Source of the DNA: Peribacillus frigoritolerans
GTDB taxonomy: Bacteria > Bacillota > Bacilli > Bacillales > DSM-1321
DNA length: 64,000 bases
NCBI RefSeq assembly: GCF_030676415.1
Contig: NZ_JAUUTW010000004.1
Coordinates: forward strand, 186,001 to 250,000
Direction: 5' to 3'
Shown one piece after another: positions 56,601 through 64,000 of this stretch (its first letter is position 1; the number at the start of each line of letters is the position of its first letter). Both the position numbers and the translations under genes were made by a program. The notes below the pieces were generated by a model that saw nothing but the letters and a program-made list of their open reading frames with translations, made no database searches and was not told the DNA's origin.

Positions 56601-57061
56601 TGTTCACCAAATTCCTTGACTTCTTCAACACTGGTCACCGGTCCATCGCTACCAGGGATAACCGGAATATCAGCCAGTTCAGCTTGTGTTCTGGCTTTTA
56701 CTTTGTCACCAAACATATCTAGGTGTCTTGATTCTGGTCCGATGAAGATTATGCCTTCTTCCTCACAGCGTTTCGCAAATTCAATATTTTCTGAAAGGAA
56801 ACCATAACCGGGATGAATCGCATCGACTCCGCTCATTTTGGCAATTGCAATTATGCCTTCAATATCCAGGTATGCATCAATCGGCTTTTTGCCTTCCCCA
56901 ACCAAATATGCCTCATCCGCTTTATATCGGTGATAAGAACCATAATCTTCCTTTGAATAGATTGCAACTGTGTGAATGTCTAATTCCGTACATGCCCGAA
57001 AAATCCTTATCGCTATTTCTCCACGATTTGCCGCAAGTACTTTTTCTATACGTTTCCCCAT
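53624..57061 (-). CDS. pycA: Pyruvate carboxylase
   Basis: A biotin enzyme that replenishes oxaloacetate from pyruvate and bicarbonate. The 1145-aa single-chain product has an N-terminal biotin carboxylase ATP-grasp domain (KASLGGGGRGMRIV, FIEVNPRVQVEHTITEM), then a carboxyltransferase TIM barrel (TDTTFRDAHQSLLATR, MEMWGGATFDVAYRFL). A tetramerisation domain follows and a biotinyl domain with EAMKMETTV, where the second Lys is biotinylated. The frame reaches 57079, but ATG at 57061 has GGGTGG ahead. It stands alone between two terminators. Confidence 0.98.
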   Translation of the reverse strand: MGKRIEKVLAANRGEIAIRIFRACTELDIHTVAIYSKEDYGSYHRYKADEAYLVGEGKKPIDAYLDIEGIIAIAKMSGVDAIHPGYGFLSENIEFAKRCEEEGIIFIGPESRHLDMFGDKVKARTQAELADIPVIPGSDGPVTSVEEVKEFGEQYGFPIIIKASLGGGGRGMRIVEKIEEVEEAYDRAKSEAKAAFGNDEVYVERFIQNPKHIEVQILADTHGNIVHLYERDCSVQRRHQKVVEVAPSVSLSEDLRERICEAAVKLAKNIDYVNAGTVEFLVANGEFYFIEVNPRVQVEHTITEMITGIDIVQSQIMVAEGHELHGKKIGIPEQAGIKTHGYAIQSRVTTEDPLNNFMPDTGKMMVYRSGGGFGVRLDAGNGFQGAVITPYYDSLLVKLSTHALSFEQAASKMVRNLKEFRIRGIKTNIPFLENVVKHEKFINGEYDTSFIDSTPELFSFPIRKDRGTKMLSYIGNVTVNGFPGVEKKKKPVFDPAPIPNVGGLPLISGTKNILEEQGAEGLVNWIKEQKEVLITDTTFRDAHQSLLATRIRSKDILDIAEPTAKLLPDLFSMEMWGGATFDVAYRFLKEDPWDRLLSFRKKAPNVLLQMLLRASNAVGYKNYPDNVIREFVEKSSDAGIDVFRIFDSLNWVKGMELAIDAVRQSGKIAEAAICYTGDLNDPSRSKYNIDYYKNMAVELEHAGAHILAIKDMAGLLKPDAAYRLVSELKETTSLPIHLHTHDTSGNGIYMYSKAIEAGVDIVDTAIGSLAGLTSQPSVQTLHYALEGSSRQPKLEVDSLERLGEYWGEVRKFYHDFESGMNAPHTEVYKHEMPGGQYSNLQQQAKAVGLGDRWHEVKEMYQRVNVMFGDIVKVTPSSKVVGDMALFMVQNNLSEKDVLTKGKSIDFPDSVIELFEGYLGQPVGGFPKELQDVILKGKKPITVRPGELLEEVDFPALKEELFKELGRAVTDFDVLAYALYPKVFLDYNKTIELFGDVSNLDTATFLYGMRLGEEIEVEIEKGKTLIVKLVSIGQPLADGTRVVYFELNGQSREVIIKDENIKSSVISKMKADPKNKEQLGATMPGTVIRVVVEKGDQVKQGDHLIITEAMKMETTVQAPFSGTIKDIYVKDGEAISTGDLLIEITK

Positions 57062-57627
57062 TGCTACCACCCTAATCAATATGTATTTTTATTGAATATA
57101 TAGAAAAAAAGCGTGAAAGATTTCCACCACTTTTTATTCATGAATTTATTTCCCATATAAGGAAACCAAAGTGATTAAGCTCATTTTATCGCTGAGGTAA
57201 TTATTTCGATATATTTTATATTTTCGTTTTTTACATTCGTTAAAGACTAAAAAAGCCCTACTTCATTAGCAAATGAAAATTTAGCTATAATAATATATTA
57301 TCAATTTGATTTAACATTCAATTAATATAACCATAATACTAAAATTAACTGAATACAATAAAAAAATAAAAAATTACATATATTCGTATATAAAAACAAG
57401 GAATAGCTCTGCCCTTTCCCACTAACGATCCATTGTTAATCAAGGCATACGACTGGAAAATCCCACATGTTTAATGCTTGAATGAGAAATTTGAAATGTG
57501 AAGATGGCATTAAACATTACATCGAATATTCAAAAAAGTAAATAAACTCAAATTGAGCTTCTGCGGATTAATTAGTATGTCACTATTGGATATAGTATAA
57601 CATTATTAATTATGTATATAAATAAAA
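57062..57627. other. Empty AT-rich region where ftsW is expected
   Basis: About 570 bp between pyc and the ylaN terminator hold no gene I can see. They should contain the pyc promoter. In B. subtilis ftsW lies between ylaN and pycA; here the space is too small for it and shows no remnant. An 11-bp inverted repeat (57467-57517) is the only clear structure. Confidence 0.65.
57467..57517. repeat. 11-bp inverted repeat with 29-bp spacer
   Basis: ATGTTTAATGC (57467-57477) and GCATTAAACAT (57507-57517) are perfect reverse complements. There is no T-run. It may be an operator or chance in AT-rich DNA. Confidence 0.45.
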
Positions 57628-57659
57628 AACTCAAACAATCATCGAGATTTGTTTGAGTT
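57628..57659 (-). terminator. Terminator of ylaN
   Basis: AACTCAAACAA and TTGTTTGAGTT form a perfect 11-bp stem with a 10-base loop, followed on the minus strand by TTTTTTATTT. Confidence 0.85.
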
Positions 57660-57674
57660 AGTATGTTTTATCTA

Positions 57675-57956
57675 TTATTTTTTTAATGATGCTTCATGCA
57701 AAACTGACAATTCCTGTTCAAGGGTTTCCAAAAGGGATTTACCCTTGGTTTCCTCTACCAAACCTAAGCGTACGGCAAAATCAATTTCTCGTGATAGGCC
57801 GAACATTTGTGTATCAAGTACCTCTTCATATAAAGGACATTGAGGCATAGTGAGATTTTCCATTTGAACTTTTATCAGTTTTAGAATCTTGTCAGCATCT
57901 GCTTTTAATAAAGCATAAGCTTTTTCTCGATGATTGACAAGCATATCAGATGCCAT
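57675..57956 (-). CDS. ylaN: YlaN, UPF0358 protein
   Basis: A 93-aa UPF0358 protein, helical and leucine-rich, with the invariant core [20 protein letters not shown] and [11 protein letters not shown]. YlaN has been reported as essential under iron-poor conditions and as a partner of Fur; that is family knowledge. GGGGGG lies about 7 bases before the ATG. It is flanked by its own terminator and is likely monocistronic. Confidence 0.95.
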   Translation of the reverse strand: MASDMLVNHREKAYALLKADADKILKLIKVQMENLTMPQCPLYEEVLDTQMFGLSREIDFAVRLGLVEETKGKSLLETLEQELSVLHEASLKK

Positions 57957-58176
57957 GTTAAATCCCCCCGCTCAGAGCGATTAAATCTTATCTCTAAATT
58001 CTACCTTTAGTTTTGTGAAAAAGCAAGGACATTGACAAACAATTTGCCATTGAGATATCACGCACCTCGCAAAATGAATATACCCAGCCATGGAAATTGT
58101 ACACCATCGTGAAGATGTGACATTTCAATTATAATTGATTATAATCATTAAAGAGCAACAGAAAGGAATGAGATAT

Positions 58177-58680
58177 TTGGAACCCATCGTATTTATAAAT
58201 GGAAAAGTGAAATATCCAATTACGCTAGATCCTGGAGTATGGATTTTTGATGACCGTAAAGTTGAAATCGATACATATTTCCACGCTGAAAGAGTCCAAG
58301 TCAATGAATTAGAAGAATATACGATTGCCGCCTCCAAACATTGGCAAAAAGAAATACAGGAAGGCGCAACAATGCCACCCACATTAAAAACGGAACGAAA
58401 GTTCGAGAAGCAAAGATTACTGGAAGGGACTTTCGGTATCCCTTTTGAACCTTTTTTAAAAAATGCCGAACCTGAAAATGGGGTAACTGAAGTCATCGTT
58501 ACAACCGATGATGAGGAGCTTACATTCCCGTTGGAAACGGCACTTGAATTTTTCCTTGGCTTTTCCAAGGATGGAAAGCCGCTTAAAATATCTGAGGGCG
58601 GCCCTATGGAAATTTATTTCGGAGACGCTTCCAACATAAATGATCCGATAAAAAATGTACGGTCTTTCACTGTCAAATAA
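58177..58680 (+). CDS. ylaL: YlaL-like conserved protein
   Basis: A 167-aa soluble protein of the YlaL family, sometimes labelled peptidyl-prolyl isomerase in databases without clear support. It has GKVKYPITLDPGVWIFDDRK, GTFGIPFEPFLKNAEPENG and MEIYFGDASNIND. The frame opens at 58135, but TTG at 58177 follows AAAGGA at good spacing and begins at EPIVFINGKV as in homologues. It is convergent with the PhoH-family gene. The function is unknown. Confidence 0.8.
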   Translation: MEPIVFINGKVKYPITLDPGVWIFDDRKVEIDTYFHAERVQVNELEEYTIAASKHWQKEIQEGATMPPTLKTERKFEKQRLLEGTFGIPFEPFLKNAEPENGVTEVIVTTDDEELTFPLETALEFFLGFSKDGKPLKISEGGPMEIYFGDASNINDPIKNVRSFTVK

Positions 58681-58711
58681 GACTTAGTCCATTCTTACCA
58701 AAAATTTTAGA

Positions 58712-58743
58712 GCAATCGGCAAGGGATATCCCTTGCCGATTGC
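58712..58743. terminator. Bidirectional hairpin between ylaL and the PhoH gene
   Basis: GCAATCGGCAAGGG and CCCTTGCCGATTGC form a perfect 14-bp stem with an ATAT loop. The minus-strand tail TCTAAAATTTTT is a weak T-run. Confidence 0.7.
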
Positions 58744-58744
58744 A

Positions 58745-60076
58745 TTACAAAAGCGTAGCCGCTAGTTGGGCCAATCCAGATCTTTCCCCTTTTATCAATT
58801 TAACATGGCCGGCAATACGCTCGGTCTTGAATTTTTCCACCACATAGGTCAAACCATTATTATATTCATCTAAATAAGGATGATCTATTTGTTCCGGATC
58901 TCCCATTAATACAATTTTGCTCCGCTCCCCGACCCTCGTCAAGATGGTCTTGACCTCATGTTTTGTTAAGTTCTGCGCTTCATCGATGATGATGAACTGA
59001 TCCGGGATGCTCCTTCCCCTGATATAGGTGAGGGCTTCCACTTCAATTGAACTCATGCCTGCTAAAATGGCATCCAATTCCCCAGGTTTTTTTGTATTGA
59101 ACAAAAATTGGAGATTATCGAAAATAGGCTGCATCCAGGGTCTTAATTTTTCTTCTTTTTCCCCTGGCAGATAACCAATATCTTTACCAACCGGAACAAT
59201 GGGCCTGGCAACCAAAAGTTTCTTATATTGTGACAAATCTTCAGTTTGCATCAACCCTGTTGCCAATGCCAATAAAGTCTTACCTGTCCCTGCCTTACCA
59301 ATGAGCGTCACAAGCTGGATATCCGATCGAAGCAGCAAATCAAGGGCCATAGTCTGCTGGACATTTCTCGGTTTAATTCCCCAAATATGTTCCCCTTCAT
59401 ACATCAATTTCTTAACGAACCTGCAGTTTTCATCCACTATCCCAATCGCTGAAGCTGAACTGCCCAGCGTGTCCCTCATCAACAGGAACTGATTTGGGTT
59501 ATATGAATCTTTTGCCAATTCTTCCAGTGACAGAAAACTTTTTTCATAAAACTTATTCAGATTATCAATCGATACAAACACTTCTTTGTGCCCAGCGTAT
59601 ATATGATCCAGTTCTACGACACGATCATTTAAAAAGTCCTCTGCCTCAAGACCGATGGCATCAGCTTTAACCCTGACGAGAGTATCTTTGCTAACCAAAA
59701 TGACCGTTTTTCCATCTTCCTTCGTCTCTTCTTCCAAAGATAAATTTTTCGCTACTGCCAATATCCTGTTATCATTCGTTTTCTCCACAAAAATTTCCTG
59801 AAGCTTATGAAATGAACGGTGGTTGAGTTCAATCCTTATGCTGCCTCCATTATGAAGCGGAATACTCTGATGAAGCTTCCCTTTTTCTCGAAAGCCATCA
59901 ATCAATTTCGATACTTGCCTGGCATTCCTTCCGATTTCATCCATATACCTTTTTTTCGAATCCAATTCTTCTAATACGACTGCTGGAATGACGACTTCAT
60001 TATCTTCGAATGAATAAATCGAATACGGATCCTGCAACAGGACATTCGTATCTAAAACATAGATTTTTTTCCCCAA
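58745..60076 (-). CDS. ylaK: YlaK, PIN-PhoH ATPase/RNase family protein
   Basis: A 443-aa two-domain protein. An N-terminal PIN nuclease-like domain (YVLDTNVLLQDPYSIYSF, conserved Asp residues, NDNRILAVA) is joined to a C-terminal PhoH P-loop ATPase with VTLIGKAGTGKTLLALATG (Walker A) and IIDEAQNLTKHEVKTIL (Walker B). PIN-PhoH proteins have been shown to unwind and cut RNA in other bacteria; the role here is inferred. The TTG start at 60076 follows CAGGAGG. Confidence 0.9.
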   Translation of the reverse strand: MGKKIYVLDTNVLLQDPYSIYSFEDNEVVIPAVVLEELDSKKRYMDEIGRNARQVSKLIDGFREKGKLHQSIPLHNGGSIRIELNHRSFHKLQEIFVEKTNDNRILAVAKNLSLEEETKEDGKTVILVSKDTLVRVKADAIGLEAEDFLNDRVVELDHIYAGHKEVFVSIDNLNKFYEKSFLSLEELAKDSYNPNQFLLMRDTLGSSASAIGIVDENCRFVKKLMYEGEHIWGIKPRNVQQTMALDLLLRSDIQLVTLIGKAGTGKTLLALATGLMQTEDLSQYKKLLVARPIVPVGKDIGYLPGEKEEKLRPWMQPIFDNLQFLFNTKKPGELDAILAGMSSIEVEALTYIRGRSIPDQFIIIDEAQNLTKHEVKTILTRVGERSKIVLMGDPEQIDHPYLDEYNNGLTYVVEKFKTERIAGHVKLIKGERSGLAQLAATLL

Positions 60077-60337
60077 TATGACGCCTCCTGCCTGCTCTAT
60101 AGGATATGCCTTACCATTTACTACACTCAGCAGTTATGTAGCGGACGAGACTGTTGATAAAATATATGTTCCTTTGCATAAAGATAGAAGAACATTTACA
60201 GACTATAAAGAAAACTTCCAGCAAAGAATGCAATCCCCACATTGATTACACCATGTTTCGTTGCATTTTTATTATGCATCGACTTGGTCAGTGATGGACA
60301 GGCTGGAACCAAAGAAGAACTTTAAGGAGGTTTTACA

Positions 60338-60937
60338 TTGCAAAAAATCATAATGTCGCTCGCTGCGGTTCTGTTGATGACAGGTTGCTTAATGGATAAT
60401 AAAAATGAAGTGTCGGAAAATAATGCGAAAAACAACATAACGAACGTCAATAATTCGACCATTAAGGAAGCAGACAGAAATACAGGTCAGCAAACAGCGG
60501 AAAGACTCACCGGTTTGGCTGAATCCATTCCGGAGGTGAACGATGCCACTGCAGTCGTACTTGGTAAATATGCCATCGTCGGAATAGATATTGACCAAGA
60601 TATTGAACGTTCACAGGTTGGGACGATAAAGTACTCAGTCGGAGAAGCTTTAAAACATGATCCTGAAGGTGCAAATGCCATCATCGTCGCTGACCCAGAT
60701 ATAAATGAGCGGATCAGGGAGGTAGCCAAGGATATTAGAGACGGCAAACCGGTAACTGGGATACTAAATGAACTGGCTGACATCACAAGCCGAGTCATTC
60801 CGGAGGTTCCGGGTGATATTTTAACACCAACGCCCTCTAAGAACATTGATAAGGAAAAAAATAAACTTGATGATAAAACAGAAAGAACAGAACTCGATAA
60901 AGAGCAAAACGATCAATCCAATCACTATAAAGAATGA
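60338..60937 (+). CDS. ylaJ: YlaJ, YhcN/YlaJ-family sporulation lipoprotein
   Basis: A 199-aa lipoprotein of the spore YhcN/YlaJ family, spore inner-membrane proteins linked to germination. The signal peptide ends in VLLMTGCLMD (lipobox MTGC, Cys17). An N/D-rich linker follows, then the conserved domain with DATAVVLGKYAIVGIDIDQD, ALKHDPEGANAIIVADPD and PVTGILNELADITSRVIPE, and a charged tail. TTG at 60338 with AAGGAGG 7 bases upstream is the start. Confidence 0.9.
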   Translation: MQKIIMSLAAVLLMTGCLMDNKNEVSENNAKNNITNVNNSTIKEADRNTGQQTAERLTGLAESIPEVNDATAVVLGKYAIVGIDIDQDIERSQVGTIKYSVGEALKHDPEGANAIIVADPDINERIREVAKDIRDGKPVTGILNELADITSRVIPEVPGDILTPTPSKNIDKEKNKLDDKTERTELDKEQNDQSNHYKE

Positions 60938-60946
60938 ATTTTCCTG

Positions 60947-60971
60947 ACCCGAAGTGAATCTTCGGGTTTTT
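60947..60971 (+). terminator. Terminator of ylaJ
   Basis: ACCCGAAG and CTTCGGGT form a perfect 8-bp stem with a TGAAT loop, followed by TTTTT. Confidence 0.85.
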
Positions 60972-61096
60972 GTCTATACTCGCCATGTACCAAGTAACGT
61001 TAACCTTCAAATGTTAGTTTCACTTTATCCTCGTTTTACCATAAAAATATTGGTATACTTAAAAGCATATTCAAATTGAAGTGAGGTTCAACTAAT

Positions 61097-61297
61097 ATGA
61101 AGGTTAAATGTGTAATATGCGATCAAATTGAATCTATACCTGACGATAGCCCAGAAGCAAAGAAACTTCGCAACCGTCCTATACATACCTATATGTGCAA
61201 TACATGCAACCAACGCATAGAAGAGCGTACGAACGAACGGATTGCTACCGGAAACTTCCGTCTTTACCGGACGATCAAAAATGAAGATGAATGGTAG
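61097..61297 (+). CDS. ylaI: YlaI, small zinc-ribbon protein
   Basis: A 66-aa DUF2197 protein with two CXXC knuckles, KCVICDQIE near the N-terminus and MCNTCNQRI in the middle, predicted to bind one zinc. The tail RTNERIATGNFRLYRTIKNE is conserved. GTGAGG precedes the ATG. Its last 17 bases overlap the start of the next gene. The function is unknown. Confidence 0.88.
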   Translation: MKVKCVICDQIESIPDDSPEAKKLRNRPIHTYMCNTCNQRIEERTNERIATGNFRLYRTIKNEDEW

Positions 61298-61709
61298 AAT
61301 ATTTTATAAAGTTTCCCTGATTGGTCTCATCAATGGAATTTTGCTTGGATTGATAATGAAGTGGGTCGAAATGTTTTCCGGTAAACAAGTGTATAAGCTT
61401 TTATTGAATGTGGATTTCCTTCCTCTAATTGGAGATGTTTTCTGGAGTGAGGCATCATTGTTCTTTTTCCACCTCCTTTTCTCACTGGCAATTACGTTTA
61501 GTTACGTAATTCTTCATCCTTTGAAAATTTTCAGGAAATGGAACAAATACGCACTTGCCTTTATCACGATTATTCCCGCCATCATGCTTTACTTCCCACT
61601 ATCGGCGCTGTCGAAATCAGAAGTTGTCCTTCCTTCTGATTTGACAGCATTCTTTTTGTGGACAATCTTACATCTTTTTTACGGACTTTCCCTCCCTAAA
61701 GCAATATAA
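61281..61709 (+). CDS. Uncharacterised membrane protein overlapping ylaI
   Basis: A 142-aa integral membrane protein with four hydrophobic helices (about residues 7-25, 55-80, 90-105 and 122-138) and MNGRIFYKVSLIGLINGILL at the start. The topology is reminiscent of YqhR-like proteins, but I cannot assign a family. The open frame begins earlier (61242), but ATG at 61281 or 61287 is likelier because the upstream part is antisense-like to ylaI coding. The ribosome binding site is weak, so translation may be coupled to ylaI. Confidence 0.7.
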   Translation: MKMNGRIFYKVSLIGLINGILLGLIMKWVEMFSGKQVYKLLLNVDFLPLIGDVFWSEASLFFFHLLFSLAITFSYVILHPLKIFRKWNKYALAFITIIPAIMLYFPLSALSKSEVVLPSDLTAFFLWTILHLFYGLSLPKAI

Positions 61710-61742
61710 AAAAGAACCGTGCGTATTCGCACGGTTCTTTTT
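61709..61742. terminator. Bidirectional terminator at 61.72 kb
   Basis: AAAAAGAACCGTGCG and CGCACGGTTCTTTTT form a perfect 15-bp stem with a TATT loop. It lies between convergent genes. Confidence 0.92.
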
Positions 61743-61746
61743 ACCA

Positions 61747-62034
61747 TTACTCGATATTTTTATACTTTTCTGGCTCTAACTGAATTTGGTCCAACATGAT
61801 ATCAATCAATTCAATCGGGTAACGTTGCTTTTTCATTTCGTCTCCCAAAAGATACTCGACGAAATAAAAAGGTTCTGTTTTTGAAACCGAATCGATTATC
61901 ACCTGATGATCGTCTTTCAGCATCTGCATGAAAAACAATTCTGTATCGCGAGCAGCAGTATCATCAGGCCTTGCATCACAGACAACTTTGATCGTCAACC
62001 AATTGTATAAAGCATCCTGTAATGATTTCATCAT
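61747..62034 (-). CDS. Uncharacterised 95-aa protein downstream of ylaH
   Basis: A 95-aa soluble protein reading MMKSLQDALYNWLTIKVV, then CDARPDDTAARDTELFF, FVEYLLGDEMKKQRYPIELI and LDQIQLEPEKY. I have a vague sense that it is conserved in Bacillaceae but cannot name a family. The frame extends to 62094 inside ylaH; ATG at 62034, one base after the ylaH stop, is preferred and implies translational coupling. No membrane segment is present. Confidence 0.75.
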   Translation of the reverse strand: MMKSLQDALYNWLTIKVVCDARPDDTAARDTELFFMQMLKDDHQVIIDSVSKTEPFYFVEYLLGDEMKKQRYPIELIDIMLDQIQLEPEKYKNIE

Positions 62035-62035
62035 C

Positions 62036-62344
62036 TTAAGCCTGTTCTTCTTTTCTCGAATTATGAAGACGGATTCTATAAATCCCCAGAACAAGCGAAG
62101 CGATGACTAATGCTTCCCCCATAGGAAGAAACACCGCAAAGAAAGAAAGAAGGGTACATCCAAGTGCCATTACCACATAAATGACCACATTTTTTAGCAA
62201 AGGTAACTTTTTGGCAAAACCTAACTGATAGACAAGGATGCATAATCCAAGGACCGTCAAATATAAATACCACATTCCTGCTTCAGGATTTTCATCCACT
62301 CTGTACAATGCTGCAAAAAATGATAATCGCTCTTGGATATCCAA
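62036..62344 (-). CDS. ylaH: YlaH-like membrane protein
   Basis: A 102-aa YlaH-family protein with the conserved N-terminus LSFFAALYRVDENPEAGMWY and three hydrophobic helices (about residues 24-43, 51-69 and 73-90), ending in a basic tail. The function is unknown. It starts with TTG at 62344 after AGGAGGAG. It follows typA by 22 bp and is likely co-transcribed with it. Confidence 0.9.
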   Translation of the reverse strand: MDIQERLSFFAALYRVDENPEAGMWYLYLTVLGLCILVYQLGFAKKLPLLKNVVIYVVMALGCTLLSFFAVFLPMGEALVIASLVLGIYRIRLHNSRKEEQA

Positions 62345-62366
62345 TCTTTTCTCCTCCTCTTGCTAT

Positions 62367-64000
62367 TTATTTTTCTTCAACAGCCACTTTTTTTCTTTTA
62401 GCTGCTCTTTCACGCTCGTTTTTATCAAGAATTTTTTTACGAAGACGGATTGAATCCGGAGTTACTTCACAGTACTCGTCATCGTTCAAATATTCCAGAG
62501 CTTCTTCAAGGGACATGATTCTTGGTTTTTTCATGGAAGAAGTTTGGTCTTTATTTGCTGAACGCATATTTGTCATTTGTTTCGCTTTAACGATATTGAC
62601 AGTCAAATCGCTATCACGGTTATGTTCCCCGACGATCATGCCTTCATAAATATCCGTACCTGGCTCAATGAAAATAACACCGCGGTCTTCTACTTGCATA
62701 ATACCATATTGTGTAGTTTTTCCTGATTCCATGGACACAAGTACACCTTGACGTCTTCCGCCGACTTGACCTTGAGCCATTGGTTGGTAGCTGTCAAATG
62801 AGTGGTTCATGATACCATATCCACGTGTAATCGTTAAGAACTCAGTTGAATAGCCAATAAGTCCGCGAGCTGGGATCGTGAACAGTAAACGAACTTGACC
62901 GCTTCCGCTATTGATCATATCCAACAATTCACCTTTACGGGCTCCCATTGATTCCATGATCGAACCAGTGTGCTCCTCAGGTACGTCGATTTGTACACGT
63001 TCAACTGGCTCACAACGGACACCATCAATCAAACGAACGATAACTTCCGGTTTAGAAACTTGCAGTTCATAACCTTCACGTCTCATGTTTTCGATCAGGA
63101 TGGAAAGGTGAAGCTCCCCACGACCTGAAACGACCCAGACATCCGGAGAATCAGTATTTTCGACTCTTAAGCTGACATCCGTCTGCAATTGGTTTCTCAA
63201 ACGCTCTTCAATTTTACGAGCTGTAACGAATTTACCTTCACGGCCTGCAAATGGGCTGTTATTTACAAGGAAAGTCATTTGTAATGTTGGCTCGTCAATA
63301 CGCAGGATAGGTAGAGCTTCAGGGTGTTCGGTCGGACAAACCGTTTCCCCTACGTTAATATCCTCCATACCAGAAACGGCAATTAAATCACCGGCAACGG
63401 CTTCTTGGATTTCAACTTTCTTCAAGCCAATATAACCAAAGATTTTCGTTACACGGAATTGTTTAACCTTCCCATCAAGTTTCATTAATGAAACTTGTTG
63501 GCCTACATGCATTTTACCGCGGAATACACGGCCAACGCCAATACGTCCTACATAATCATTATAGTCAAGTAAAGCCACTTGGAATTGAAGCGGTTCATCT
63601 GAGTTATCAATTGGTGCAGGGATCGTTTCGACGATTGTTTCGAAAAGTGGGGTCATGTCTTTTTCTTGTTTAGCAGGATCTGAATCCAAGCTTGCAGTAC
63701 CAGCAATACCTGAAGTGAAGACAACTGGGAAGTCTAACTGTTCTTCTTCAGCTCCTAGTTCGATGAATAAGTCAATTACTTCATCGACCACTTCATTTGG
63801 ACGTGCAGAATCTTTATCGATTTTGTTCACGACAACGATTGGTGTTATCTTTTGTTCCAATGCTTTTTTCAACACGAAGCGAGTTTGCGGCATACAGCCT
63901 TCATATGCATCAACAACTAGAAGAACGCCATCAACCATTTTCATGATCCGTTCCACTTCACCACCAAAGTCGGCATGACCAGGTGTATCCAAAATATTGA
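62367..64000 (-). CDS. typA: Translational GTPase TypA/BipA (5' end beyond window)
   Basis: A ribosome-associated GTPase of the EF-G superfamily that aids 50S assembly and stress growth (YlaG in B. subtilis). The visible 544 codons run from the G3 motif (LDTPGHADFGGEVERI) to the stop; about the first 70 codons, with the P-loop, lie past base 64000. G4 is VVNKIDKDSARP. Domains II, III and V are followed by the TypA-specific C-terminal domain (ARGLIGYSTEFLTITRGYGI, then HSFDSYQP). The tail is basic. Confidence 0.97.
   Translation of the reverse strand, partial: NILDTPGHADFGGEVERIMKMVDGVLLVVDAYEGCMPQTRFVLKKALEQKITPIVVVNKIDKDSARPNEVVDEVIDLFIELGAEEEQLDFPVVFTSGIAGTASLDSDPAKQEKDMTPLFETIVETIPAPIDNSDEPLQFQVALLDYNDYVGRIGVGRVFRGKMHVGQQVSLMKLDGKVKQFRVTKIFGYIGLKKVEIQEAVAGDLIAVSGMEDINVGETVCPTEHPEALPILRIDEPTLQMTFLVNNSPFAGREGKFVTARKIEERLRNQLQTDVSLRVENTDSPDVWVVSGRGELHLSILIENMRREGYELQVSKPEVIVRLIDGVRCEPVERVQIDVPEEHTGSIMESMGARKGELLDMINSGSGQVRLLFTIPARGLIGYSTEFLTITRGYGIMNHSFDSYQPMAQGQVGGRRQGVLVSMESGKTTQYGIMQVEDRGVIFIEPGTDIYEGMIVGEHNRDSDLTVNIVKAKQMTNMRSANKDQTSSMKKPRIMSLEEALEYLNDDEYCEVTPDSIRLRKKILDKNERERAAKRKKVAVEEK

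Overview
The window is chromosomal, low-GC, endospore-forming Firmicute DNA. It is most consistent with Bacillaceae close to Bacillus or Peribacillus; the genus is inferred from gene content and order, not proven. The support is the block sigG-sigE-spoIIGA-ftsZ-ftsA, the sporulation genes spoVD, spoVE, ylbJ and ylaJ, a bacillithiol enzyme (bshC), a MurE with the DNPR motif of the meso-diaminopimelate type, and the caa3-type cta cluster next to pyc. I saw no mobile element, prophage, CRISPR array, rRNA or tRNA.

Layout. 1-4.9 kb (minus strand): the 5' end of ileS behind an Ile T-box leader, then divIVA, ylmH, ylmG, sepF, ylmE, ylmD and ylmC (division-site and polar-growth cluster). 5-7.8 kb: sigG, sigE and spoIIGA, with a recognisable long-spacer Spo0A-type promoter. 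8.2-26.3 kb: the division and cell wall (dcw) cluster, transcribed mraZ-rsmH-ftsL-pbpB-spoVD-murE-mraY-murD-spoVE-[no murG]-murB-divIB-ylxW-ylxX-sbp-ftsA-ftsZ. 26.6-44.2 kb: bshC, a DUF3397 gene, panE and the ylb cluster (ylbP back to ylbC), including rpmF, tmcAL, coaD, rsmD and ylbF, with several small uncharacterised genes and gene remnants in between. 44.5-53.4 kb: a YugN-like gene and the heme-A oxidase module (ctaM-like, ctaG, F, E, D, C, B and the divergent ctaA). 53.6-64 kb: pyc, ylaN, ylaL-like, a PhoH-family gene, ylaJ, ylaI, ylaH and the 3' part of typA.

How the genes work together. MurE, MraY, MurD and MurB supply peptidoglycan precursor. PbpB, FtsL, DivIB, FtsA, FtsZ and SepF build the vegetative septum, and SpoVD and SpoVE are the cortex pair. 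SpoIIGA processes pro-sigma-E. CtaA and CtaB make heme A for the CtaCDEF oxidase, assembled with CtaG and the DUF420 protein.

The window is mainly conserved housekeeping sequence. The points most worth a second look are two apparent losses or relocations from otherwise intact synteny (murG from between spoVE and murB; ftsW from between ylaN and pyc), MraZ-type operator repeats with an exact 10-bp period, a decayed gene just upstream of ylbP, a 51-codon cysteine-rich gene with a good ribosome binding site upstream of rsmD, and an orphan plus-strand terminator nearby. I found no convincing new multi-gene system.
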